From Chitinophagales bacterium (GTDB taxonomy: Bacteria; Bacteroidota; Bacteroidia; Chitinophagales; JADIYW01), in assembly GCA_023957245.1 (NCBI GenBank), contig JAMLHJ010000001.1, forward strand, positions 1 through 64,000: a stretch of 64,000 nucleotides of DNA. The letters are read 5' to 3'. Position 1 is the first letter of the stretch. The number at the start of each line of letters is the position of its first letter. The notes under the pieces were generated by a model that ran no database searches, was not told where the DNA came from, and saw nothing but the letters and a program-made list of their open reading frames with translations. A program made the position numbers and the translations under genes. This document shows positions 51,931 to 60,174 of this stretch, in pieces.

Positions 51931-52345
51931 CAAATAGGATAAACAAGTCCACTTTTTAGTTTTGCACATTTCCACATTTTGGTATGTCGAAAACACAATA
52001 TTATTAGCACCAACTTATTGGAAAATCAACTAAAATCTTTCGAAATGAATTTAATATTTTGATAGTCAAATACATAACAGCTATCAAAAATCAAATCATA
52101 CTTATTTATATCCATTTTTTTAGAATAAGTACGTTAAAAAGTGAAAGATTAATTGATTTTTATCAATAGAAAAGCAAGGCAAAAAAATTAATAGATTTTC
52201 ACACAAAAATATTGCTTATTCAACTACAAAATAATAAATTGTATATAGTTTTTTATCACATTTAATCAAGATAAAAAAATATTATTTTGACAAGGCATGA
52301 AACAATTAAAAAATATAGAGTAAGTTCATTCAATTTTCATTTTGT
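51931..52345. promoter_or_regulatory. Gap with a perfect FNR-type box and a dyad
   Basis: TTGAT-TTTT-ATCAA at 52153-52166 matches the FNR consensus exactly. A second dyad, TTTTGATAG (52057-52065) with CTATCAAAA (52081-52089), lies upstream. The downstream gene at 52346 is a decayed fragment and the Rrf2 start is 270 nt away, so the box appears to have lost, or to lie far from, its target gene. The rest is AT-rich without genes. Confidence 0.5.
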
Positions 52346-52630
52346 ATGAAAAATATTTCAACCCTAGAATTTATCATCATAATAGCAATATTATTACAGT
52401 TCAGCACACCTATATATGCACAATGGCAAAACTTTGTAAATAGGCTAAAATATGTTCTAAGTAATAATCCATCCAAAAATCTACCTACACAAATAACAAT
52501 ATCAGAAGATGTAGTTTCAGAAACATTTTTATACAATTATTCTTTCAATTCAGATGGATAGGATACTGAATACAATGAAAAACATACAAACTCTCAAGGA
52601 ACTATAACTAATAATTTAAAAAATCTTCTT
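52346..52630 (+). pseudogene. Remnant of a YD-type lipoprotein gene
   Basis: The 71-codon frame ends NPSKNLPTQITISEDVVSE.TFLYNYSFNSDG then TAG; the frame continues DTEYNEKHTNSQGTITNNLK. The downstream gene 52631-53425 has the same C-terminal string (KPSQNLPTNIVVTEGTF... YSLNSDGSVLEYNEARTNS...ISNNFK). So this is the C-terminal part of a paralogue whose signal peptide and first ~170 residues are missing or replaced and which has an in-frame stop. A decayed duplicate. Confidence 0.75.
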
Positions 52631-53425
52631 ATGAAAACAATATTTTTTTTAATTGCAGCTTCAATTTTCTCTTTAGTCATATTGGGATGCAAAAAGGATG
52701 AAGCTAAATGTACCCCATCAATTACTTCCATTATTAAGAATGATGCAAGTACAATAAAGGTTGCTTATGATAATCAGAATAGAATATCTGAATACACTTC
52801 AGAAAATAATATCAAATTTAAATTTCAATATAATGGCCTGACTGGAAAATTACAGATTTTTAATGCTGATACACTTTTTAGAACTGACAACCTTACTTTC
52901 GATGCAAATGGAAGGTTAACTTCTTACGAGGAATTCGTAAATTTTTCAGGTGATATCCTTAGATATTTCTATCTTTTTTATTATAATAATGAAGGTTATT
53001 TATCTTCTACAGTACAAACTTTAACTGGGGACGGATATGATAGCTATTACAAAGATACCTTAATTTACACCAATGGTAATCTAACTAAAAAGATAACTAA
53101 ACTAAATAACGGAACAACTACCTATAGAACCATTGATTTCACTTACGGAAGCCTTTCTAATAAAACATGGAATTTCTATTGGAATGCTTATACTGAACCT
53201 TTTGAAATAGTATCTGGTTTTATATTTTTATATTCAATGCTTGGAAAACCTTCCCAAAATTTACCAACAAATATAGTAGTTACTGAAGGCACATTTATCG
53301 ACAATTTTTCTTATGATTATTCATTAAACTCAGATGGTAGCGTTTTAGAATATAATGAAGCTCGAACAAATTCCATAATCGGTAGTATATCGAATAATTT
53401 TAAATTAAATTATAATTGCAAATAA
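52631..53425 (+). CDS. YD-repeat-like lipoprotein
   Basis: 264 aa. The lipobox LVILGC-KKDEAKC marks a lipoprotein. The mature part consists of short beta hairpins with Y/N-G-D patterns (YDNQNRISEYTSENN, DANGRLTSYEEF, YYNNEGYLSSTVQ), like the YD/RHS-related lipoproteins common in Bacteroidota and of unknown function. Three relatives are in this window: the remnant just upstream, 53442-54242 and 62263-63021. It is 16 nt ahead of the next member. Confidence 0.75.
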   Translation: MKTIFFLIAASIFSLVILGCKKDEAKCTPSITSIIKNDASTIKVAYDNQNRISEYTSENNIKFKFQYNGLTGKLQIFNADTLFRTDNLTFDANGRLTSYEEFVNFSGDILRYFYLFYYNNEGYLSSTVQTLTGDGYDSYYKDTLIYTNGNLTKKITKLNNGTTTYRTIDFTYGSLSNKTWNFYWNAYTEPFEIVSGFIFLYSMLGKPSQNLPTNIVVTEGTFIDNFSYDYSLNSDGSVLEYNEARTNSIIGSISNNFKLNYNCK

Positions 53426-53441
53426 TTTTCAAATTCCCAAA

Positions 53442-54242
53442 ATGAAAACAAATAATCTATCACTCATCTATTTAGTATTTATTTTAAGTACTCTGACCTT
53501 GAATTCTTGCTCTAAAGACAAACAAAAAAATGATGAAAAGACAATAAAGCTTAAGCAAGTAGTTACAACATTTGATGGCAGCTCATTCGATACATTAAAG
53601 TATATATATACAGGCGATGATGTAAAAACAATAAGCTCTTATTCAAACTCTCCTACAATATATACTTGGATATATACTAAAAATGAAAACAAATACGATA
53701 TGAGTATATACAATGGAACAACACTGACACACAATGGCTTTTATGAAATTAATGCTCAAGGGTATTTAGATAGTTTAATAATCATAAATTTAGCTACCTC
53801 TACAATCAATAATAGAGATAAATATTATTATAACAGTAATGGATATAATGTAAGAAGCATTTCAAACCACATTACCTACATAAACGATATTTATAAGTAT
53901 TATAATTCAGATGGCGATTTTACATATTGGATATATAATTTTGAAGATAATAGGGTGCCAGCAAATCCTTTCATAGATTCTATAACTTTTGAATATTATC
54001 CTAATGAGCTTAAAGTTCCTATAGATTATGCATTACAAGACAAATTTGGCAAAAACAACAAGCATTTAGTAAAGAAAAGAAACAACTATGATAGAGCAAC
54101 TGCAACTCTAAAAAAGACTTATGAATACATATATGAATTTGATTCAAAAGGATTAGTGACAAAAAGATTCTTGAAAATATTCAGCCAACCTGGCAATATT
54201 TTGATTTCATCAGAACAAGACGAATATTCCTATTATGAATAA
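53442..54242 (+). CDS. YD-repeat-like lipoprotein
   Basis: 266 aa, lipobox TLNSC-SKDKQKN. Same beta-hairpin style (KYIYTGDDVKTISSY, EINAQGYLDSL, YEFDSKGLVTKRF) as 52631-53425 and probably a co-transcribed paralogue. No catalytic motif is visible. Exported and lipid-anchored; function unknown. Confidence 0.75.
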   Translation: MKTNNLSLIYLVFILSTLTLNSCSKDKQKNDEKTIKLKQVVTTFDGSSFDTLKYIYTGDDVKTISSYSNSPTIYTWIYTKNENKYDMSIYNGTTLTHNGFYEINAQGYLDSLIIINLATSTINNRDKYYYNSNGYNVRSISNHITYINDIYKYYNSDGDFTYWIYNFEDNRVPANPFIDSITFEYYPNELKVPIDYALQDKFGKNNKHLVKKRNNYDRATATLKKTYEYIYEFDSKGLVTKRFLKIFSQPGNILISSEQDEYSYYE

Positions 54243-54314
54243 AGATCTTTATACGATTGTATTTTGGTCATGGTCTTATTTAATTACAATATTCAAAAAA
54301 GGGAAAACAACGTC

Positions 54315-55565
54315 TTAATGAATTAGAATACGTTTTACCTGATGATAATTTTCTCCACTTTTTAAAACTAAGAAATACTGCCCTGGATTATAATTTGAAA
54401 CATCTAAAATTTTAAAATTTTCACCAGGTAATATCGGCCACAGTTCTGAATATTTTCCATCAATACTATACAACTCTATAGATTGTACATCAATAGAAGA
54501 TTCCCACTTAATGTTCAACTCCTGACTTGCAGGATTGGGATAAACATTTAGTTCCCAATGCTCATGTTCAAATCCACTAGTAGGAACACCTATATGACCT
54601 AAATTCAATGAATCTATCCACTTAGACACATCTAAAGAAAACAATGCCGCATCTATAGATACTATTTTTTTCAGTTCTTCATTAGTCAAATAATATTGGC
54701 TTTCTTCTTTCCAAGCAATACCTTCCATTTGATAAAATGGCAATTGAAGATTGACCCTCCTCTTATTACCGCCCCAAATATCCTCAGCTGAAAAATCCCA
54801 TAAAAGCCAAACAAATGGTTGTAAAGCTACATTATACCCACAAAGCACCAATACTCCATCTTTATTATTAAATGTAGCACCAGTAATCATCCCATTTGAA
54901 TTAAACAAATTTATAGGAGAAACACTTTGAACTGCCAAATTCTTATCTAAAATATAGGTTCTAGTTTGCTGATTATTCCAATTTTTAGAAAATACATATA
55001 ACTTATCATCAATGCTCACAATAGACTCCGCATCATAATCTGTTTTGAGAGGATTACTCGTAAAATCAGTTTGATCCGAAAAAGAGAAGTCGATTTTTGA
55101 GGCATAAGCAGTATCTTCTTCTAAACTAGCTATGGGAATTTTAAATATTCTAAGGTTTTTTCTATCCCCATTATTATTTCCAAAATCACCAATATAAACA
55201 GACTCATCATCATTAGTAATATCTTCCCAATCTATATTTGTGGCATTAGCAATCACTACTCTTCTAATAACATTACCTGAGGATGGATCTAGGCCATAAA
55301 GAACTGCATCACCGCCACTATCATTATGCGTCCACAACAAACCATCTATATATACAAGTCCAGATGTTTCCTTTATTTCTGAAGGTAATTTATGAAGTTT
55401 TGTAGGCGAATAATTATTAATCGGATACTTACAAGAGCCATCATTATTGACAGCTTGAGGATTGTAATTGTTAGCCTTATAATCCCTGCAACCAGATAAT
55501 TGAGCATTGGAAATAGGACTAGATAGGACATAAAGTCCCACTAAGAAAAGAAATCTCATACACAC
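54315..55565 (-). CDS. Secreted beta-propeller-like protein with T9SS sorting domain
   Basis: 416 aa. A signal peptide (FLVGLYVLSSPISNA) is followed by a GC(x)DYKANNYNPQAVNNDGSC motif, a short Cys-containing repeat common in Bacteroidota secreted proteins. Blade-like repeats follow (TSGLVYIDGLLWTHNDSGG, NIDWEDITNDDESVYIGDFGNN, KTDYDAESIVSIDDKLYVF), then a T9SS C-terminal domain (LNVYPNPASQELNIKW, GQYFLVLKS). Start is ATG at 55565 or the Met two codons later. Role unknown. Confidence 0.82.
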   Translation of the reverse strand: MCMRFLFLVGLYVLSSPISNAQLSGCRDYKANNYNPQAVNNDGSCKYPINNYSPTKLHKLPSEIKETSGLVYIDGLLWTHNDSGGDAVLYGLDPSSGNVIRRVVIANATNIDWEDITNDDESVYIGDFGNNNGDRKNLRIFKIPIASLEEDTAYASKIDFSFSDQTDFTSNPLKTDYDAESIVSIDDKLYVFSKNWNNQQTRTYILDKNLAVQSVSPINLFNSNGMITGATFNNKDGVLVLCGYNVALQPFVWLLWDFSAEDIWGGNKRRVNLQLPFYQMEGIAWKEESQYYLTNEELKKIVSIDAALFSLDVSKWIDSLNLGHIGVPTSGFEHEHWELNVYPNPASQELNIKWESSIDVQSIELYSIDGKYSELWPILPGENFKILDVSNYNPGQYFLVLKSGENYHQVKRILIH

Positions 55566-55671
55566 ACTTTGTGCGAAGATATTTCATTATTCTTAAATAC
55601 TTTTAAAAAAGTACTATTTTTTAGTAATTATTTATAATGATAACAAATACCTAATAATAGTATTTGCCCTA

Positions 55672-56043
55672 CTAAAAAATCTGAGTTTGCATGACTTTGG
55701 CAATAGCTTTGGCATGAGATTTCATTTTTTCAACATTTTCGCCTTCGTAATAAGTATCTAAAACATGGTTGAAAATATCTAACCATCTTTCAAAATGAAT
55801 AGGTTGAGTTGTCATTTTTTGATGTACACGCTTATGAGTTTCTAAAGGACTACCTTCAAAATCTCCTGTAAAGAATAATACATTTTGCCAAAATGAAGTC
55901 ATTAGCTGAATATGTTTGTTCCAATCAAAGAAATTATTATCACCTACGAAGAAGGGGCTAATCATCTTATCTTCTTTGATGATGTCATAGAAAAGAATCA
56001 TTGCTCTTCTAAGGTCTTCATTAGTAGTAATATCTAATTTCAT
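55672..56043 (-). CDS. Group III truncated haemoglobin, second copy
   Basis: 123 aa. Shares with 25329-25724 the helix pattern DLRRAMILFYDIIKEDKM, SFWQNVLFFTG and the proximal His motif HFERWLDIFNHVLDTYY. Moderate identity, so an old duplication rather than a recent copy. It is downstream of the cytochrome c gene but separated from it by a strong terminator. Confidence 0.88.
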   Translation of the reverse strand: MKLDITTNEDLRRAMILFYDIIKEDKMISPFFVGDNNFFDWNKHIQLMTSFWQNVLFFTGDFEGSPLETHKRVHQKMTTQPIHFERWLDIFNHVLDTYYEGENVEKMKSHAKAIAKVMQTQIF

Positions 56044-56069
56044 GCGTTCAAATCTTCATTTTGTTTAAT

Positions 56070-56119
56070 TTAAAAAGGCTGTAAAAGTTTGACTTTACGC
56101 CCAACAATTACAGCCTTAA
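56070..56119 (-). terminator. Terminator of the cytochrome c gene
   Basis: AAGGCTGTAA (56075-56084) is complementary to TTACAGCCTT (56108-56117); on the minus strand it is followed by a T-run. It lies between the cytochrome c stop (56171) and the haemoglobin start (56043). Confidence 0.85.
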
Positions 56120-56170
56120 TATTTATTGGAGAAATTTCAATTCATATTAATTTCTCAGCAATTTAAAAAA

Positions 56171-56662
56171 TTATTTTACTCCATCATTTTCACGCATATA
56201 CTCTAATATGCCTCTTGCATCATCATCAGTTAAGTTTTGGTCTGGCATACGAACAAGACAGATTTCCAATTGAGATTGAACTTCAGGGTCTTTGTCAATC
56301 ATTGGATCTGGATTAGTAATAAAATTCATCAACCAATGAGGAGTTCTTCTTTCAGTAACACCTTTCCATCCTGGACCGACTAAACGCTCGTCAGACATTT
56401 TATGACAAGAAGTACATTTTGTATTAGAGATAGCTTTCCCCTTATCAGCCAACGCTTTATCCAAAGCTCCTAAAGTCAAATTACTTTCATCATATTTACC
56501 TTCACCACGAGTAGGGTCATAAGGAGTTTCATCAGCTACAGGTGCTGCTTCTTCAGCTACAGGTTCAGTAGTTTCAGTTGAAGTAGATTTGGTTTCGTTG
56601 GAACAAGCAACGTAAAATAAGAATGATGCAAAAGATAATGCAATTAATAAGTTCCTTTTCAT
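56171..56662 (-). CDS. Lipid-anchored cytochrome c
   Basis: 163 aa. The signal peptide has a lipobox YVAC-SNE, then a low-complexity T/E/A linker and a single class I haem c domain: CTSCH (about residues 102-106), GPGWKGV, and axial Met in VRMPDQNLT. A periplasmic electron carrier for an oxidase or a denitrification enzyme. The promoter has a Crp/Fnr-type box at an activator position (56719-56730), so it should rise at low oxygen (inference). Confidence 0.9.
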   Translation of the reverse strand: MKRNLLIALSFASFLFYVACSNETKSTSTETTEPVAEEAAPVADETPYDPTRGEGKYDESNLTLGALDKALADKGKAISNTKCTSCHKMSDERLVGPGWKGVTERRTPHWLMNFITNPDPMIDKDPEVQSQLEICLVRMPDQNLTDDDARGILEYMRENDGVK

Positions 56663-56686
56663 AATTGAATGTGTTTAATTTTAAGA

Positions 56687-56730
56687 CAAATATATGACAA
56701 TGCAAGGTATTGAAATTATGATATAAATCA
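56687..56730 (-). promoter_or_regulatory. Crp/Fnr-activated promoter of cytochrome c
   Basis: On the minus strand TGAT-TTAT-ATCA (56719-56730) is followed, 24 nt later, by TATATTTG (56687-56694), an exact -7 box. The dyad centre is about 42 nt before the inferred start site, as at class II Crp/Fnr promoters. Confidence 0.6.
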
Positions 56731-56778
56731 CAATCTTATTAAAAATTAAATATTGTTACTCATTTATCATTCATTTCA

Positions 56779-57813
56779 TCAAATCACAGTCACTCTTACT
56801 TCGCTATTCTCGGCTATCAAATGTCCAAAAGACGTGTAATGAATATTTTTATACGATAAATAGTTTTCAAATTCTAAGGCAAATTGACTTTCAACAGCCA
56901 CCAACAATCCTCCACTCGTCTGAGGATCTGCCAATATTAACCTTTGTTCTTCAGACACCTCACTTATCTTATGACCATAACTCTTCCAATTTCTCTCCGT
57001 ACCACCAGGTACACATTTTTGATGAAGATATGATTTCATAGAAGGCACTACAGGAATTTTATCAAATTCAATTGCTGCTGACAATCCACTAGCTTCGCAC
57101 ATTTCAACTAAATGACCAAGCAGTCCAAATCCCGTCACGTCAGTCATTGCTTTCACCCCTTCCATCTTTCCAAACTCTGCTCCAAGATGATTCAAAGTAG
57201 TCATGCTATCTAAAATAATTTGTGCATCTTCTGGTTTCAACAAGCCCTTTTTCTGAGCTGTTGACAATGCCCCTACTCCTAAAGCTTTCGTCAAATACAA
57301 TTTATTCCCAATAGTAGCTGTAGAATTCCTTTTTAAATTTTTAATATCTACCAAACCATTTACAGACAAGCCAAATATAGGTTCAGGCGAGTCGATACTG
57401 TGCCCTCCTGCCAGAGAAATTCCTGCCAGAGAACATACAGCTCTTGCGCCCTCTAATACGTTTTGAGCAACTTCCGGAGCAAGTTGATTAATCGGCCAAC
57501 CTAATATTGCTATTGATAAGATGGGTTGCCCTCCCATAGCATAAACGTCACTAATCGCATTAGTAGCTGCAATACGACCAAAATCATAAGGATTATCTAC
57601 TATAGGCATAAAAAAATCAGTAGTTGATATCAATGCAGTTCCATTTCCCAAATCATAAACAGCTGCATCATCACGTTCTTGATTGCCCACCAATAATTTT
57701 TTATCTTCTTTAGGCGAAGATGTATGATGTAATATTTTGTCTAAAATTGAAGGGCTAATTTTACAACCACATCCTGCACCATGAGAATACTGAGTCAATC
57801 TTATTTCTTCCAT
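56779..57813 (-). CDS. selD: Selenide, water dikinase
   Basis: 344 aa. Makes selenophosphate from selenide and ATP. The N-terminal glycine-rich loop has catalytic Cys in [10 protein letters not shown] (Cys15 and Cys17; Cys, not Sec), followed by [26 protein letters not shown] and DPQTSGGLL. The partner gene mnmH is 10 nt upstream on the same strand, so the selenophosphate is probably used for tRNA 2-selenouridine. No selA or selB is in the window. Confidence 0.95.
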   Translation of the reverse strand: MEEIRLTQYSHGAGCGCKISPSILDKILHHTSSPKEDKKLLVGNQERDDAAVYDLGNGTALISTTDFFMPIVDNPYDFGRIAATNAISDVYAMGGQPILSIAILGWPINQLAPEVAQNVLEGARAVCSLAGISLAGGHSIDSPEPIFGLSVNGLVDIKNLKRNSTATIGNKLYLTKALGVGALSTAQKKGLLKPEDAQIILDSMTTLNHLGAEFGKMEGVKAMTDVTGFGLLGHLVEMCEASGLSAAIEFDKIPVVPSMKSYLHQKCVPGGTERNWKSYGHKISEVSEEQRLILADPQTSGGLLVAVESQFALEFENYLSYKNIHYTSFGHLIAENSEVRVTVI

Positions 57814-57823
57814 AGTCGATAGT

Positions 57824-58870
57824 TTATTGTTCTTGTTCTTTTAGTGATAAAGTAGAAAAATATTGCAATACTTCTTGAGCAGTATCCATAGAGTTATCAT
57901 ACTGAATATCAAGACTAAATACAGTTTGAGGTGCTCGTTTTTGAAGGCAATATTGATAGCTTTTATCATAATACACTAAAACAATTTCTATAAAATCTTT
58001 CAAGCGATTCTCCTCCAATGCCATTAATGCTGCTTGGTAATGCTGAGGGCCTAATCGCTTACGAATATGCAAAGTAGCTTCTGCCAAAAAATCTTTATCT
58101 AAAACCCCATATTCATTTAAAAGGAATTGAACTCTTTTTTCTTTATCAATTTTTAATTCCATCAAACGGCTGGATTGCATCTGATTCCATAAATTTCTTG
58201 GAACGACAATTTTCCCGATACGAAAGCTTTCATCTTCCACCCAAATACATTTGTCAATATTGAAATGAAACAATTCTTCAGCAAGATAATTTTCAAATTG
58301 CTCTTGACTGGGTTGGGTGAACAGATTTTTACTCCCATAAGCCGAGCCTTGATGCTGAGCTAAAGATTCCAAATCAATCACTTGTTCGCCTAACTTGCAT
58401 AGCTCTTGAAGTACTTCAGTCTTGTGAGAACCAGTCATACCTCCTAAAACTATAAGAGGATAATCCTTCTCAAATTGTTGTAGAACCCAATTTCGATATG
58501 CTTTATATCCTCCTTGAATCACATACACTTCAAATCCATAAAAATCCAATGCCCAAGCTAAAGAACCACTACGCATACCTCCACGCCAGCAATATACTCC
58601 TATTCTTTTATCTGGAGCAATTTGTAAAGCTTGTTCTATGAACCCTCTCCATTTATTCCCCACAATATCAAAACCCAACAAAATAGCTTGATCTCTCCCT
58701 ACTTGTTTATAAGTTGTACCGACTTGTACTCTCTCATCATTTGAAAATATTGGAAGATTATATGCAGTAGGTATATGTCCTTTTTCAAACTCTAATGGTG
58801 TACGAACGTCCAATAATGACAATGAAGCAAATTGTGAATAATATTCTTGAATAGTAATACGCTTAATCAT
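57824..58870 (-). CDS. mnmH: tRNA 2-selenouridine synthase
   Basis: 348 aa. Replaces the 2-thio group of mnm5s2U34 in tRNA with selenium, using selenophosphate from SelD and a geranylated intermediate. The N-terminal rhodanese domain has Cys94 ([12 protein letters not shown]), and the C-terminal P-loop is [12 protein letters not shown] (about 143-154). Followed after 10 nt by selD, a standard selenouridine operon. Confidence 0.93.
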   Translation of the reverse strand: MIKRITIQEYYSQFASLSLLDVRTPLEFEKGHIPTAYNLPIFSNDERVQVGTTYKQVGRDQAILLGFDIVGNKWRGFIEQALQIAPDKRIGVYCWRGGMRSGSLAWALDFYGFEVYVIQGGYKAYRNWVLQQFEKDYPLIVLGGMTGSHKTEVLQELCKLGEQVIDLESLAQHQGSAYGSKNLFTQPSQEQFENYLAEELFHFNIDKCIWVEDESFRIGKIVVPRNLWNQMQSSRLMELKIDKEKRVQFLLNEYGVLDKDFLAEATLHIRKRLGPQHYQAALMALEENRLKDFIEIVLVYYDKSYQYCLQKRAPQTVFSLDIQYDNSMDTAQEVLQYFSTLSLKEQEQ

Positions 58871-58879
58871 CTTTTACTT

Positions 58880-60070
58880 CTAATCATTATTAAACAGTCG
58901 GCTATTGGCAGAAAATATATTTCTAAACTGCTTTTTCAATTCATTGGTAGCCAACAATATCATATCTGCATCAGAAGGGAAAGGAGCAGGACTATTGGAA
59001 ACTTTCTTTTTAGATTCTTCTGTCAAAGCATTTCTATTTCCTGAATAAGTAGCATAATAATGATTAAAGACAGCCTCACCTTGTGCTACTTCTTGTTTGA
59101 CATTGCGTCTTCTATTAAAATCATAAAAATCTACTGTCCCTCTCACTGCAGCTGAACGATTCATCTGAACTTCTACAACTCGAGCACTAATCTTGGTGTA
59201 TTTAGGCACTTTAATATCATTGCCCAATGAATCTTTCATTACATTACCACGACTATCATACACATATTTCCAACCATCTTCTATCTCCTTTTCATCTATG
59301 TATGAACTTTCTTTAATTTTTTCAGGAGAAATATATGATTCCGAAAGTATCAATCTCACAGCAAAATCATATTGATTTCTATCATTGGCATTTGTATAAA
59401 CTTTTACCCAATTATTGTTCAATGCACTTCCATAATTATAGTTAAACAGCTCATATTCAAAATCTTTTGGGAGGAATAATTGTGGATTTTTATCCACCGA
59501 CATCAGTATATGTGCCGTCCCCTTATCTTTGGCTATAGCCAACAAATTTTGAGCATCTTTATAATCTTTGTAATAATAAAATATACAGTCCAAATGATTA
59601 TATGCATCTCTAGCTTTGGAACGCAAACCTGAATTCAACAAATCTTTTGCTATCAAATAGTGATATTCTGCTGCACCTTCCCTAGCCTCTTCCCTAGCTG
59701 GGATAAAGTCATAAGTTTCTGGAGTATACACATTCCCATCTGTAAGATAAATTGGAGAAATACGCATAATCGCATCTTGCCTTTTCATCATTGAGGAATA
59801 AAGATTAAAAATTTCTATCCAATTCTGCCCTTGATAATTTGAACTCTTCAATTGTTGAATTTTAGTCTTATCCTTTTCTACTGCACGTATATATGCTTCT
59901 TCTAAAAGTTTGATATCCTGATCTTTAACTTTTCGATTTTTTGCGATTTTATCAATGATAATTCCTACTGATGTATCATAATCTTTACGGTCAAAACTTT
60001 TTAAAGCACTAGTACAAGAACTCGCTAGCAACATAATAACAAGAGAAATATAGAAGTAAATTTTCTTCAT
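58880..60070 (-). CDS. Lipoprotein with TPR-like helices
   Basis: 396 aa. Lipobox LLASSC-TSAL (Cys about 19). The N-terminal half is helical (DYDTSVGIIIDKIAKNRK, KDLLNSGLRSKARDAYNHLDCIF), TPR-like; the C-terminal half is beta-rich (YTKISARVVEVQMNRSAAVRGTVDFYDFN). No named family. It reads toward mnmH 9 nt away, so it may be the first gene of that operon. Confidence 0.65.
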   Translation of the reverse strand: MKKIYFYISLVIMLLASSCTSALKSFDRKDYDTSVGIIIDKIAKNRKVKDQDIKLLEEAYIRAVEKDKTKIQQLKSSNYQGQNWIEIFNLYSSMMKRQDAIMRISPIYLTDGNVYTPETYDFIPAREEAREGAAEYHYLIAKDLLNSGLRSKARDAYNHLDCIFYYYKDYKDAQNLLAIAKDKGTAHILMSVDKNPQLFLPKDFEYELFNYNYGSALNNNWVKVYTNANDRNQYDFAVRLILSESYISPEKIKESSYIDEKEIEDGWKYVYDSRGNVMKDSLGNDIKVPKYTKISARVVEVQMNRSAAVRGTVDFYDFNRRRNVKQEVAQGEAVFNHYYATYSGNRNALTEESKKKVSNSPAPFPSDADMILLATNELKKQFRNIFSANSRLFNND

Positions 60071-60093
60071 TGAAACTGTTTAAAATAGAATAG

Positions 60094-60153
60094 ATAAAAA
60101 AGCATACCAAAATTAAGTTTGAAAATGAATAAAATCTCTTTTCATGCTTTTTT
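60094..60153 (-). terminator. Terminator after the DUF255 gene
   Basis: AAAAAAGCAT (60096-60105) pairs with ATGCTTTTTT (60144-60153), with inner GAAAA/TTTTC pairing, and the minus strand ends in a run of T. Symmetric enough to work in both directions. Confidence 0.8.
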
Positions 60154-60174
60154 ATTATAGATATATCTAAAAAT

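Noticed and set aside
52346..52561. A genuine small secreted protein
   Set aside because: The C-terminal string matches the downstream lipoprotein and homology continues past the stop, so it is a remnant.
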